Numbered from the stretch's first letter, positions 8,687-16,570 are shown. The stretch is DNA of 38,188 bases from Actinomycetes bacterium (GCA_023426375.1 JAFAAV010000049.1:1-38188); one strand, 5' to 3'. The notes: generated by a model from the letters alone, not told the origin. Made by a program: numbers and translations.

Positions 8687-8715
8687 TTCATGATTCCTAG
8701 CGTGTGAATCATGAA
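8687..8715. promoter_or_regulatory. Perfect inverted repeat over the start codon of locus-1 gene, with -10 box
   Basis: TTCATGATTC (8687-8696) and GAATCATGAA (8706-8715) are a perfect 10-bp inverted repeat with a 9-nt centre; the second arm contains the ATG at 8711. The centre carries TAGCGT (8698-8703), which fits a TANNNT -10 box placed for transcription to begin at or next to the ATG. No ribosome-binding site is visible, so the gene is probably leaderless and the repeat may be an autoregulatory operator. Confidence 0.5.
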
Positions 8716-9715
8716 GAAACTCGGTAAACCCTTGGCGCTAGGACCGCGGCCACTCGTAAGGTCCACTGCGGAGCTGGGTAGTCGGGCTCGAGATCTTGAG
8801 AGACGCCCGGGGACTCACAAATTGGTTCGGGGAATGTGGGTTTGCTCGGAAGCTCCGCCGGAGCCAGTCCACAGGTCCCTGCTGTTGCACGACCACTATT
8901 CGAAGAATGGCGTGGCCCTGAGTATTACCGGCATTCACGCGCTGGAGTTGTTCACGCTGCCGGTCGGATACACCAAACGATGGGTCAACGACTTCTTGAG
9001 CGACCCCTCACCCCCGCGCGCACGCGAACTGAGACAGGCCTTCGAAATCCCTCATCTTGCGTGGTCTAAATCCCGCCCCACGGTACGTGAGCAGGGAATG
9101 CGATTGACCAAGTCCCATGGGCTGAAAACCTATGCGGGTCCATGGGGCACACGACTGGCCCATCCAGTAGAAGCTCTGGCGGCAGCAGCACCCTATCTGT
9201 CTCAATGGCGGCTGACTGCCTGTCTGGACGCCCTGATGTCTGGAGCATTGCAGATTCCAGAGTTCACTCCTCAGCCCGCAATGACACACGAGGAAATTAC
9301 GGCAGCTGTTGCACACCTGCCAGCGCGGAACCCAGCCGTCATCGCGGTGAAGCGGGCACTGAGTCACGCGGCAGAACCGGTGTGGTCACCCATGGAGACG
9401 TTGGTGCGCCGGATGGTAGTCACTCAAGGAATTCCGGAGCCGATAGTGAACTACCCCGTGATGATCGAAGGTGAACTCGCCTACCCGGATCTTTCCTGGC
9501 CCGAACTGCGAGTGGGCCTCGAATACAACGGTGAGATCCATCTACTGGATCGTCGCACCTACGGCACCGAGATGAATCGAATACGCACATTCCAAGATCA
9601 CGGCTGGGATCTCAACATCTTGGTGCTGGACGACCTCGAAGATCCGGCTCTTCGTTGGAAATGGATGCAGTGGTTGGCTGAAAAGTTCAATCGCGGCTCC
9701 CAACGCGCAAGCTGA
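8711..9715 (+). CDS. DUF559/AbiEi-like nuclease-type protein, copy 1
   Basis: A 334-residue protein with an N-terminal AbiEi-like winged-helix region (about 1-90, with LVRGMWV and the RSLLLHDHY helix), a middle domain with PWGTRLAHPVEAL (144-155), and a C-terminal PD-(D/E)XK-like DUF559/Vsr-type domain. Candidate active-site residues are E229 (SPMET), D260 (DLSWPE), E271 (EYNG) and H277. It is a paralogue of the gene at 21641; the four residues have the same numbers in both, and the alignment seems gap-free over about 290 residues. Base composition looks less GC-rich than in neighbours, suggesting transfer. It stands alone and is flanked by its own repeat family; the first downstream repeat overlaps its stop codon. 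Nuclease activity and biological role are inferred from motifs only. Confidence 0.85.
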   Translation: MKKLGKPLALGPRPLVRSTAELGSRARDLERRPGTHKLVRGMWVCSEAPPEPVHRSLLLHDHYSKNGVALSITGIHALELFTLPVGYTKRWVNDFLSDPSPPRARELRQAFEIPHLAWSKSRPTVREQGMRLTKSHGLKTYAGPWGTRLAHPVEALAAAAPYLSQWRLTACLDALMSGALQIPEFTPQPAMTHEEITAAVAHLPARNPAVIAVKRALSHAAEPVWSPMETLVRRMVVTQGIPEPIVNYPVMIEGELAYPDLSWPELRVGLEYNGEIHLLDRRTYGTEMNRIRTFQDHGWDLNILVLDDLEDPALRWKWMQWLAEKFNRGSQRAS

Positions 9716-9812
9716 TCAACGTTAGAACCACAGCAGTCGGCGGCTCGTAATCTGATGGACGTTAGAGCCAGAAAATCGAACTTCTGTGGTCTCAACGTTG
9801 ATCAGTTTGCAG
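9707..9812. repeat. Downstream repeat cluster of nuclease-like locus 1 (three units)
   Basis: Units lie at 9707-9733 (forward, overlapping the gene's stop codon), 9747-9773 (forward) and 9784-9810 (reverse). The first and third are inverted copies with 23 of 27 positions complementary, including CTGATCAACGTT and ACCACAG. The second can also pair with the third. The consensus is the same as in the upstream cluster, giving six units around the gene. Confidence 0.9.
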
Positions 9813-9829
9813 GCCCTTGGAACGCCCAC

Positions 9830-11212
9830 CTAGAGCCCCAACAGCGACCTCGTATGGTCGTTGATGAGAAGCCCGTTGGGGTCCAGCTCGGAGCGGACTT
9901 TCAAGAAGTCGTCCCAGTGCGGGTACATGGGCTTGAGGGTCTCAGCGGTTTGGGTGTGAATGGCTCCCCAGTGGGGGCGGCCGCCGTGTTCCAGAAAGAT
10001 CTGCTCGGCGTCCCGGAAGAATTCTTCGTAGGGGCGTTTGCCGTATTGGCGCAGGCTGATCCATCCGGTGTAACGCGCGGCAGAGGGGGAGAGGTAACCC
10101 TGTTCCGGAGGGGAGCAGCGCACCAACACCGGGAATGAAAGCGTGTAACCCTTGCGGTCCACCAGCGCTTCCAGATCGCGGAATGCCGCGGCGGTGTTCT
10201 CCAGTGGCATCGCGTACTCGGTGGACACGAACCGCACGGCGCGCGGGGCGGTGAATACCCGGTAGGAGACGTCGGTATAGCGACGGGAACTCTTGGACAT
10301 GGATTCCAACTTGTTCAATCCGGGCACGGTCCGCGGTGCCACGGAAGCCAAGCGGCCCAGGCCGGAGGTCAGGGAGGTGCGCAGAACGGCGTCGTCGGCT
10401 CGGCGGAGGGCCCGGGAGAAGGGTGAGGCGGGGCGCGTATAAGTGTCCGGGAGGCGGTGGAGGCGGCTGAGGATGCGCGTGTGGGCGGTGTGGCGACCGG
10501 GCATCCAGAAGAATTCGAAGTGGTCGGCACCGGACATGCGCTCGGGCAGTGAGTCCACCAGTCGCGCGAGTGGTTCGCGGAACTCGGCGCAGTGCAGCCG
10601 GAATGCGCTGACGCACTGAATGGTGACGGACACGATCACGCCCAGAACGCCCAGGTGTACGCGAGCGGCTCGCAGGATCTCGGGATGTGAGGTTTCAGAG
10701 CACGTGACCAGCTCGCCGGAGGGAGTGGCGATGGTGATGTCGATGATCTGTTCGGACAGGGAAGGCTGGCCCAGGCCGGTGCCGTGGGTGCCCGTGGCAA
10801 TGGCCCCGGCGATGGTCTGACCCGTGAAGTCCGGCATGTTTGCCAGGGCCAGGCCATGGTCTTCGAGTAACAGGCACAGCTGCTGGATGGTGGTGCCGCC
10901 GAAGACAGTGACCTGCTGCTTGTCCACGTCGATGGAGCTGAGGCCGTTGAGCGCGGTGGCGTCCAGAACAACGTCCGAGGTGGGAACCAGCGGGGAGAAG
11001 CTCTGCCCGGAGCCGGCGGGGCGCACGCGAAGACCCTGGGCGGCGGCGTCGCGAAGGACCTGCTCAACCTGATCGGTGTTTTCCGGGCGCACGATGGCTG
11101 CGGGTTTCACGGTGAGATTGCCACCCCACGAACGCCACGTGTCCTTGGCGACCTTGGCGGTCATGGCTGACGACTTGGCGGGCTCGTCTGGTGTTGCCGA
11201 CTGCTCGTTCAC
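9830..11212 (-). CDS. FAD-linked sugar-1,4-lactone oxidase (ALO/gulonolactone oxidase family)
   Basis: A 460-residue flavoprotein with an N-terminal FAD_binding_4 (VAO/PCMH) domain and a C-terminal D-arabinono-1,4-lactone oxidase domain. The FAD-binding text includes ATGTHGTGLG and LGVLGVIVSVTIQC. The C-terminus has HWGAIHTQT and LDPNGLLINDHT, matching the HWgK/.DP..lF-type end of the family. The usual GSGHS histidine that carries covalent FAD is glutamine here (GSGQSFSPL, Q70), so FAD is probably non-covalent. The substrate is likely an aldono-lactone or sugar alcohol, unproven. The GTG start at 11212 follows AGGAAGGA at good spacing. The stop lies 17 nt past the locus-1 repeats, so the genes are convergent. 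Confidence 0.87.
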   Translation of the reverse strand: MNEQSATPDEPAKSSAMTAKVAKDTWRSWGGNLTVKPAAIVRPENTDQVEQVLRDAAAQGLRVRPAGSGQSFSPLVPTSDVVLDATALNGLSSIDVDKQQVTVFGGTTIQQLCLLLEDHGLALANMPDFTGQTIAGAIATGTHGTGLGQPSLSEQIIDITIATPSGELVTCSETSHPEILRAARVHLGVLGVIVSVTIQCVSAFRLHCAEFREPLARLVDSLPERMSGADHFEFFWMPGRHTAHTRILSRLHRLPDTYTRPASPFSRALRRADDAVLRTSLTSGLGRLASVAPRTVPGLNKLESMSKSSRRYTDVSYRVFTAPRAVRFVSTEYAMPLENTAAAFRDLEALVDRKGYTLSFPVLVRCSPPEQGYLSPSAARYTGWISLRQYGKRPYEEFFRDAEQIFLEHGGRPHWGAIHTQTAETLKPMYPHWDDFLKVRSELDPNGLLINDHTRSLLGL

Positions 11213-11436
11213 GGTTCGTATCCTTCCTCAGGATCTTTCCTTCGGACTGCGGTTCGGGTTCCTCCCCGTGACCCCGATCCAGGTGCTTTCCTTAGGACCA
11301 TCCTCCGGACCCACCCCATCATCTCACCGTGGGCTGTGAGGTGGCATGTGTTCTCCACACGCACAGGCATCGTGCCCCATGCATAGGGGCCGAGGGCTAC
11401 GCTTGACGTGACGGATCGGCGAAAGGAAGGCACGCC

Positions 11437-12384
11437 ATGACCCTGAACGGCCGAGAAATTGTCGTGGGTGTGGACGGCACCGACCAAAGCTTGGGAGCCC
11501 TGCGCTGGGCAGCCCGCGAAGCCAAACGCCGCGGCGCACCGCTGCACCTGGTCAGCGCCTACTCGATGCCCATTTACGCCGGTTCCACGTTCGACGTCGG
11601 GTACGCAGCGTTCGACCAGGTCGCCCTGGACGACGCCGTCAAGGAACTCGTGCGCGAGGCTGCCCTGCACGTGCAGAACCTCAACGTGGAGGTGCGCTCC
11701 ACGGTCGAAACCGGTGATCCGTCCGGAGTGCTCCTGGAACTGAGCAAATCCGCCCAGCTGCTGGTGTTGGGCTCCCGCGGCCGCGGAGGAATCCTCGGTC
11801 GCCTGCTGGGGTCTGTTTCCACCGCTGTGCCCGCGCACTCGCACTGCCCCGTGGGCATCATTCCGCTGCCGTGGGCGCGCGATCACCAGCTCGAACGGGA
11901 CATCAACGAAACCAAGGCATTCATCGACGGCGTATCCGTGGGCTCGGACGGTTCCGAACATTCCAGCGTGGCCATGTTGCGGGCCGCAGACGAAGCTCGG
12001 CTGCTCGGAGTTCCACTGACCGTAGTGTGCGCGGTGCCACCCATGGCCGGTGCGGCGTCTTGGATGCCCACCCCCGTGGACTTCGAGAACATCTACCAGG
12101 AGATCGCGGATGCCCTCAATGCGTCGGTCCGATGGTTGCGCGGGCATTTCCCGGATTTGGAGATCAACGCCGAGCTGCTGGACGGTTCACCGATCGACGT
12201 TCTCGTGGAGCAGTCCAGCCGCAACCGACTGGTGGTCATGGGCACTCGCGGCCGCGGAGGGTTCGCCGGAATGCTCCTGGGTTCCACCTCCCAGGGCGTG
12301 ATCCACAACAGTGCCGGGCCGCTCATGATTATCCAGGGATTCGAGGACGAACGACTGGCCGATCGACCGGAGGTCACCCTGTGA
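11437..12384 (+). CDS. Tandem universal stress protein
   Basis: A 315-residue cytoplasmic protein made of two UspA domains (about 5-150 and 160-305). Each has the ATP-binding signature with glycine-rich spacing: GSRGRGGILGRLLGS and GTRGRGGFAGMLLGS. The first strand reads IVVGVDGTDQSLGALRWAAREA. Tandem Usp proteins are common in actinobacteria and help survival in stationary phase or hypoxia. The ATG at 11437 is preceded by AAAGGAAGG. The gene is divergent from the lactone oxidase, with 224 nt between them. Confidence 0.93.
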   Translation: MTLNGREIVVGVDGTDQSLGALRWAAREAKRRGAPLHLVSAYSMPIYAGSTFDVGYAAFDQVALDDAVKELVREAALHVQNLNVEVRSTVETGDPSGVLLELSKSAQLLVLGSRGRGGILGRLLGSVSTAVPAHSHCPVGIIPLPWARDHQLERDINETKAFIDGVSVGSDGSEHSSVAMLRAADEARLLGVPLTVVCAVPPMAGAASWMPTPVDFENIYQEIADALNASVRWLRGHFPDLEINAELLDGSPIDVLVEQSSRNRLVVMGTRGRGGFAGMLLGSTSQGVIHNSAGPLMIIQGFEDERLADRPEVTL

Positions 12385-12393
12385 TACTCGGGT

Positions 12394-12423
12394 TTGTGTA
12401 ACCGGGGTGTTTACCTCTAAGCT
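12394..12423 (+). promoter_or_regulatory. Putative promoter of tRNA-Glu
   Basis: TTGTGT and TAAGCT (TANNNT) separated by 18 nt lie about 52 nt upstream of tRNA-Glu. The match is reasonable but unproven. Confidence 0.35.
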
Positions 12424-12475
12424 ACTGAAGGTCCATCGTCCACTGATGCGCAAGCGGCAGTCGGGCGACGTTCTG

Positions 12476-12548
12476 GCCCCCATCGTCTAGCGGCCTAGGA
12501 CACCGCCCTTTCACGGCGGCGGCACGGGTTCGAATCCCGTTGGGGGTA
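12476..12548 (+). tRNA. tRNA-Glu (anticodon UUC)
   Basis: A 73-nt cloverleaf with acceptor GCCCCCA/TGGGGGT, a D-arm including GTCTAGCGGCCTAGGAC, and anticodon stem CCGCC/GGCGG around a CTTTCAC loop (TTC). The T-arm has GGTTCGAATCC. No encoded CCA is present. First in a cluster of three. Confidence 0.97.
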
Positions 12549-12609
12549 CGTTTTCTCGCGAGAGAATCTGACGCAGTGAACGATTTGCTAAGGCAGTGAC
12601 TTCTACTGG

Positions 12610-12615
12610 TAAGAT
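12610..12615 (+). promoter_or_regulatory. Putative -10 box for tRNA-Asp
   Basis: TAAGAT fits TANNNT and lies 24 nt upstream of tRNA-Asp. A possible -35 box TTGCTA lies 19 nt further up. Confidence 0.35.
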
Positions 12616-12638
12616 ATCCACTCGTTGGAAACAACTAA

Positions 12639-12712
12639 GGCCCTGTAGCGCAGTTGGTTAGCGCGCCGCCCTGTCACGGCGGAGGTCGCGGGTTCAAGTC
12701 CCGTCAGGGTCG
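12639..12712 (+). tRNA. tRNA-Asp (anticodon GUC)
   Basis: A 74-nt cloverleaf with acceptor GGCCCTG/CAGGGTC (one G-U pair) and discriminator G. The anticodon stem is CCGCC/GGCGG around CTGTCAC (GTC), and the T-arm has GGTTCAAGTCC. Confidence 0.97.
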
Positions 12713-12774
12713 CTCAGGCGGCGATGAAAAGGAAACTTTTCGCGCCGTCGCGGCATATCCCAGGTGATATGCCT

Positions 12775-12847
12775 GGCTCTGTAGCTCAGTTGGTAGAGCG
12801 TACGACTGAAAATCGTAAGGTCACCGGATCGACGCCGGTCGGAGCCA
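12775..12847 (+). tRNA. tRNA-Phe (anticodon GAA)
   Basis: A 73-nt cloverleaf with acceptor GGCTCTG/CGGAGCC, D-arm GCTCAGTTGGTAGAGC, anticodon stem ACGA/TCGT around the loop with GAA, and discriminator A. An open reading frame across this tRNA is an artefact. Confidence 0.97.
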
Positions 12848-12849
12848 CT

Positions 12850-12882
12850 GAACCCTCGCGTGGCTTCTACACGCGGGGGTTC
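12850..12882 (+). terminator. Terminator after tRNA-Phe
   Basis: GAACCCTCGCGTG pairs with CACGCGGGGGTTC (13 bp with one G-U pair, 7-nt loop), followed by TTCCC. It starts three bases after the tRNA. Confidence 0.8.
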
Positions 12883-12951
12883 TTCCCATTCCGGGCCCGT
12901 TTCTCACCGTCCAGGTTCACGCGGTCGCCTCACTCCGGATTTACCTCGAAC

Positions 12952-12962
12952 GACGACGCCGC
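12952..12962 (+). repeat. Dispersed GACGACGCCGC word (intergenic copy)
   Basis: A copy in the gap between the tRNA cluster terminator and the convergent TVP38 gene, followed within 20 nt by TTTCCCGCGCGCGG. Confidence 0.5.
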
Positions 12963-12990
12963 TCCGCTGACTTTCCCGCGCGCGGCACGT

Positions 12991-13680
12991 TCACTGCCGC
13001 GCAGCCTTCCAGCGCTTGTACGCCCACACGGTCATGACCAGCACCACGATCCACGAGAGCACCACCACGGTGCCGTGGAAGATTGTGGGGTCCGCGACGA
13101 ATGCTCCCAATGCCACCAAGGACACCTGGCCAGGGATTACCGCGATCACGCTGGCCCCCAGGAAATCCCGCTGTGTAATGCCGAACGCTCCGCTGCCGTA
13201 GTTCACCGGCCAATAGGGGATGCCGGGAACAAGACGGAGGGTGCAGACGGCCTCGAACCCGGCGCCGTCCAGTCGGCTTTCGATCTTCTCGCTGTACTTG
13301 CCCAGCACCTTGCGCACCGCGTCGGTGCCCAGAGCCCGAGCGAGCCAATAGGCACCCCATGAGCCGATCAGTACTCCGATCACGGAGAACAGGCTGCCCA
13401 ACACCACTCCGAAGATCAGCCCGCCGGCCACCGCCATGATGGTCACGGGAATCGGAGTCAGTGCGACCACGGCGTAGAGGCCGATGAACACCAGCCAGCT
13501 GACCCAGCCGAAACTCTCGATACGTTCCTGCATCTGGTCGGCTGGGGGCAGCTGCACGTTGAAGAACAGCCACAGCATGACGATCAGAACCACGATCAGA
13601 GCGGCGTTGCGGGCGAAGGACCCCCAGGAGATGCCGGACTCGTCCCCGGTGGAATGTGCTGCTGCTGGCTCGTGACTCAC
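12991..13680 (-). CDS. TVP38/TMEM64 (DedA-like) membrane protein
   Basis: A 229-residue inner-membrane protein with about five or six hydrophobic segments. The family signature is LRLVPGIPYWPVNYGSGAFG, with the proline- and NYxxG-containing re-entrant loop typical of the SNARE-associated/VTT domain, preceded by ALTPIPVTIMAVAGGLIFG. Family members are implicated in lipid or undecaprenyl-phosphate translocation. I choose the GTG at 13680 (MSHEPAAA); the in-frame GTG at 13707 would touch the stop of the upstream gene. It lies 27 nt after the NYN gene on the same strand and is probably co-transcribed. Confidence 0.88.
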   Translation of the reverse strand: MSHEPAAAHSTGDESGISWGSFARNAALIVVLIVMLWLFFNVQLPPADQMQERIESFGWVSWLVFIGLYAVVALTPIPVTIMAVAGGLIFGVVLGSLFSVIGVLIGSWGAYWLARALGTDAVRKVLGKYSEKIESRLDGAGFEAVCTLRLVPGIPYWPVNYGSGAFGITQRDFLGASVIAVIPGQVSLVALGAFVADPTIFHGTVVVLSWIVVLVMTVWAYKRWKAARQ

Positions 13681-13707
13681 AGGGTTCACCCTAGAGCACC
13701 GTGCCAC

Positions 13708-14670
13708 TTAGGCCAGGTTGTCGATGGTGTCCCAAAAGCACTTGCGCAGATGCTTCCGCACGGACTGCAGATCGGTGTCCGACTCACCGATCCGGGCGGC
13801 GCAATCCCGCAGCAGCGTCGAATCGATCTCGGCCGGGAGGATGGGTCGATCTTCCAGGACCGCCTGCACTTCGGACAGCGGAGTGGTCTGGTACCAGTTG
13901 CGTGCAAGGCTCTCCGCGACTTCCTCGGCCACGGAGAATAAATGGGGAAGGTCGACGTCCGGTTCGTTCACCGTGATGAACGTGGCCTTCTTGTTGGCCA
14001 GGGTCGCCGGTGTCACTGTTGCCGGCGTCGGGCCAGGTCCCGGAACGGGGCCCGGTGCCGGGGCGGCGTCGGGCTCAGGCTCGGAGGAACTCTCGGAACC
14101 CGGCACCACCGCCCGCGTGGCCGGCGTGAACGTGGAATGAATGAGCTCCTGCGGCAGCACGATGATGCGGTCCACCTTGTACGCCAGATGCTCCGCGACG
14201 GACTTGATGCCCAGATACCGGTTCTTGTCCTCCAGCGCCAGCAGCACCACTTTCATGCCCAGGTCCTGGGCGGCCTCGACGGCTTCGGCCAGATCGTCGT
14301 CGCCGCTGAGAAGGTAGGCGACCTTGGCGGAACCGTTGCGTGCCACCTCGACCAGGTCCAGGCCCAGTCGCAGGTCCACGCCCTTCTGCTGTCCGTTCAC
14401 GCCGATACGCCCCAGGCGGACCTTGACGTCGTCGAGCAAGGAAATTTTCTTGTGCCAGTCGCTGAGCACGCCGTCCCGGGAGGCGTCGTACCAATAGATA
14501 CGCAGCGGGTCCAGGTTGCAGTTGTCCCGGGTGATGCCGACGATGCCCGAGATGAGCTGTTCAGCATCCACCCTGGTGGCAGCGCGCAGGGACGTTCCGG
14601 TCACGGTGGAACTACCGGCGGACAATAGGAAGCCCGCGTCGATGAAAATGACGCTTTGGTCATGAAACAT
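13708..14670 (-). CDS. NYN-domain (LabA-like) protein
   Basis: A 320-residue protein with an N-terminal NYN/PIN-like nuclease fold. VIFIDAGFLLSAG carries the first acidic residue, KGVDLRLGLDLVEVA the middle acidic cluster, and YLLSGDDDLAEAVEAAQ the last one. A P/G/A-rich linker (about 195-225) separates it from a helical C-terminal domain (about 240-320) of unknown function, possibly OST-HTH-like. NYN proteins are metal-dependent RNases in RNA processing or decay; the target here is unknown. The ATG at 14670 is divergent from the DUF4242 gene. Confidence 0.85.
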   Translation of the reverse strand: MFHDQSVIFIDAGFLLSAGSSTVTGTSLRAATRVDAEQLISGIVGITRDNCNLDPLRIYWYDASRDGVLSDWHKKISLLDDVKVRLGRIGVNGQQKGVDLRLGLDLVEVARNGSAKVAYLLSGDDDLAEAVEAAQDLGMKVVLLALEDKNRYLGIKSVAEHLAYKVDRIIVLPQELIHSTFTPATRAVVPGSESSSEPEPDAAPAPGPVPGPGPTPATVTPATLANKKATFITVNEPDVDLPHLFSVAEEVAESLARNWYQTTPLSEVQAVLEDRPILPAEIDSTLLRDCAARIGESDTDLQSVRKHLRKCFWDTIDNLA

Positions 14671-14794
14671 GCTTCAGACCCGGTCCTTTCGGGGATCAGT
14701 CGAAAGTGGTGCAGGGTGGTCCGATCATAGATCCCCGGGGTGAGCAACGTCTGAACGGGGTGTCTGCCCATTGTTGCGTCGTGTGACTTTTCCC

Positions 14795-14824
14795 TTGGGC
14801 CGCGGACGGGGCCCCGCGTAGCGT
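14795..14824 (+). promoter_or_regulatory. Putative promoter of the DUF4242 operon
   Basis: TTGGGC, an 18-nt spacer and TAGCGT (TANNNT) give a predicted start near 14831. This leaves a leader of about 29 nt with a strong AGGAGGA ribosome-binding site. Confidence 0.4.
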
Positions 14825-14859
14825 TTAAAGGAATCCGACAACTACTAGGAGGAATCTCC

Positions 14860-15402
14860 ATGTCACTGCAGCTTTTCGAAGTCGTTCCCAGCAACGCCAC
14901 CCGCGAGGGCGCTCAGTCCGTGATCGAGGCCATCGCCGCTGCCGCCGAGCAGAACGGTGCCCAGGTCCTGGAATCCCAGGTCACCGAGGGTCAGGGCCGC
15001 GTGTTCACCGTGGTCGAACTCGACGGCGATGACACCACCGCCCTGGACCAGGCCATCCGCAACGGCGTGGCCGAACTGTCCACCGAGGTCACCGGCCCGG
15101 ACCAGGTCCGCCTGGTCGGCGCCGACATCGAGGACATCCGCAAGGCCAAGCCCTCCGCCGAGTACCTGGTCGAGTGGGACATCCCCGCCGAGATCGACAT
15201 GGAGACCTACTTGGGCCGCAAGAAGGCCAACGCCCCCAAGTACGCGGAGGTCCCCGAGGTGAGCTTCCTGCGCACCTACGTTCGCGAGGACACCGTCAAG
15301 TGCCTGTGCTTCTACAACGCCCCCGATGAGGACGCCGTGGTGCGCGCACGCGAGGCCGTGACCACCCCCATCGATCGTCTGCACCACCTGGCAGGCAACT
15401 GA
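14860..15402 (+). CDS. DUF4242 (SCO4226-type) protein
   Basis: A 180-residue cytoplasmic protein. The C-terminal half (about 103-175; YLVEWDIPAEIDMETYLG, then SFLRTYVREDTVKCLCFYNA) matches the DUF4242 ferredoxin-like fold. The Streptomyces protein SCO4226 of this family binds nickel. The N-terminal half may be a diverged second copy of the same fold, since it also opens with a strand (LQLFEVVP) and ends a repeat-like unit near 90. The start is certain from AGGAGGA. Its TGA overlaps the ATG of the next gene (TGATG), so translation is coupled and the two products probably work together. Confidence 0.8.
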   Translation: MSLQLFEVVPSNATREGAQSVIEAIAAAAEQNGAQVLESQVTEGQGRVFTVVELDGDDTTALDQAIRNGVAELSTEVTGPDQVRLVGADIEDIRKAKPSAEYLVEWDIPAEIDMETYLGRKKANAPKYAEVPEVSFLRTYVREDTVKCLCFYNAPDEDAVVRAREAVTTPIDRLHHLAGN

Positions 15403-16436
15403 TGCCCGCGCCCTCCGCCGTTCAGCAACCGGTCGCGGATTCCGTGCTGGCCAGCGTTGCCGAGCGCGCCGCGAGCATCGACCGGGGTGACGTCCAGACC
15501 GACGTCGCTCTGGCCGAGCTCGGCAACAACGGCGCGTTCGACGCGGCGGCCCAGGGCGACGTCGCTGGGGTCACCGCGCTGCTCGAAACCCTGGCTCGAG
15601 AATGCTTCTCGACCGCGTTCAGCAGCTGGGGTCACACCATGACCATCCTGTTCCACCGCGCGGGCGGGTTCGAAGTGCCGGAGGAACTGATCAACGGTTC
15701 CGTGGCCGGTGTCTCCGCCATGGCCCCCGCGTTCAAGTGGGCGTCCGAGCTGGGCGACATTCCCGTGGAAGCCGTCGCGGACAGTGATTCCGTGGTGCTC
15801 AACGGCAAGATCGTGTGGGCCTCCAACCTGTTCCCGAACGCGATCATCATGATGCCGGTGCGCTTCGAAGACGGCACCCAGACCATCGCCCGCGTACGGA
15901 TCGGCACCGAGGGACTCACGGTCAAGCCTTCGGCTCCGCTCATGGCGCTCAACGGCACCGCGAGCGGTTCCCTGAGCTTGACCGACGTGCGGATTCCCGC
16001 GAGTGAAGTCACCGGAGTCCCGCTCAAGGAATTCTTGGGCAAAATCCGCCCTGGCTTCTTGCTCGCGCAGAGTGCGTTCTGCATCGGCCTGGGCGCGCGC
16101 AGCCTGGACGAGGCGGCGTCGTCGGTGGAAAAGCCCGGACCCAACGCCCTGTTCCGTGACCGGCTGAACGGCCTGCGCGAGACCGAGCAGAGCCTGCGCA
16201 ACGAGCACGCCTCGCTGTTGGAGAAGGTCACCTCGCCGGTGCGCCTGCTCAAGCTCCGGCTCGACGCCGCTCATTTCGTGAGTGACGCGACCAAGCTCGA
16301 GGCCACGCTCGCCGGTGGTCGCGGCTATCTGGCGGATACGGACACCACGCGTCGTGTGCGCGAGGCGGCGTTCCTGCCGGTGCAGTCCCCCACCGAGGGA
16401 CACCTGCTGTGGGAGATCCAGCGCCAGAGCGCCTGA
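15402..16436 (+). CDS. Acyl-CoA dehydrogenase-like flavoprotein
   Basis: A 344-residue protein of the acyl-CoA dehydrogenase fold, somewhat shorter than classical members (about 380). The middle beta domain contains VVLNGKIVWASNLFPNAIIM and the SGSLSLTDVRIPASEV block (normally ...l.F..V.VP...). The C-terminal helical domain runs from about 215. The usual catalytic glutamate is not obvious, so a hydroxylase- or monooxygenase-like role is possible. Its start overlaps the DUF4242 stop by one base. A strong terminator follows. Confidence 0.8.
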   Translation: MPAPSAVQQPVADSVLASVAERAASIDRGDVQTDVALAELGNNGAFDAAAQGDVAGVTALLETLARECFSTAFSSWGHTMTILFHRAGGFEVPEELINGSVAGVSAMAPAFKWASELGDIPVEAVADSDSVVLNGKIVWASNLFPNAIIMMPVRFEDGTQTIARVRIGTEGLTVKPSAPLMALNGTASGSLSLTDVRIPASEVTGVPLKEFLGKIRPGFLLAQSAFCIGLGARSLDEAASSVEKPGPNALFRDRLNGLRETEQSLRNEHASLLEKVTSPVRLLKLRLDAAHFVSDATKLEATLAGGRGYLADTDTTRRVREAAFLPVQSPTEGHLLWEIQRQSA

Positions 16437-16450
16437 CGATCGTTCGTCGG

Positions 16451-16482
16451 AAGCCCCGGACATGAACGTGTCCGGGGCTTTT
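16451..16482 (+). terminator. Intrinsic terminator
   Basis: AAGCCCCGGACA pairs perfectly with TGTCCGGGGCTT (12 bp, 6-nt loop), followed by TT. It ends the DUF4242/acyl-CoA dehydrogenase-like operon. Confidence 0.9.
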
Positions 16483-16543
16483 CGCTGCGCCGACATAGTG
16501 GCTGAAGGGCAGTCGGGAGCAGTGTTGATCGGGGAGAAGGGGA

Positions 16544-16570
16544 CAGTTGTCTCATAAACTGAGATACCTG
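16544..16570. promoter_or_regulatory. Imperfect inverted repeat upstream of the GltS-like gene
   Basis: TCTCA-taaac-TGAGA with further partial symmetry outside (CAG...CTG; 9 of 11 arm positions). It lies 94 nt before the start of the symporter gene and is a candidate operator. Confidence 0.35.

Noticed and set aside
8711..9715. Classic AbiE toxin-antitoxin pair
   Set aside because: Only one gene is present at each locus, with no AbiEii-like nucleotidyltransferase nearby.
12724..13362. Open frame containing VAQLVERTTENRKVTGSTPVGAT
   Set aside because: It reads through tRNA-Phe and its terminator; this peptide is a well-known false translation of tRNA genes.
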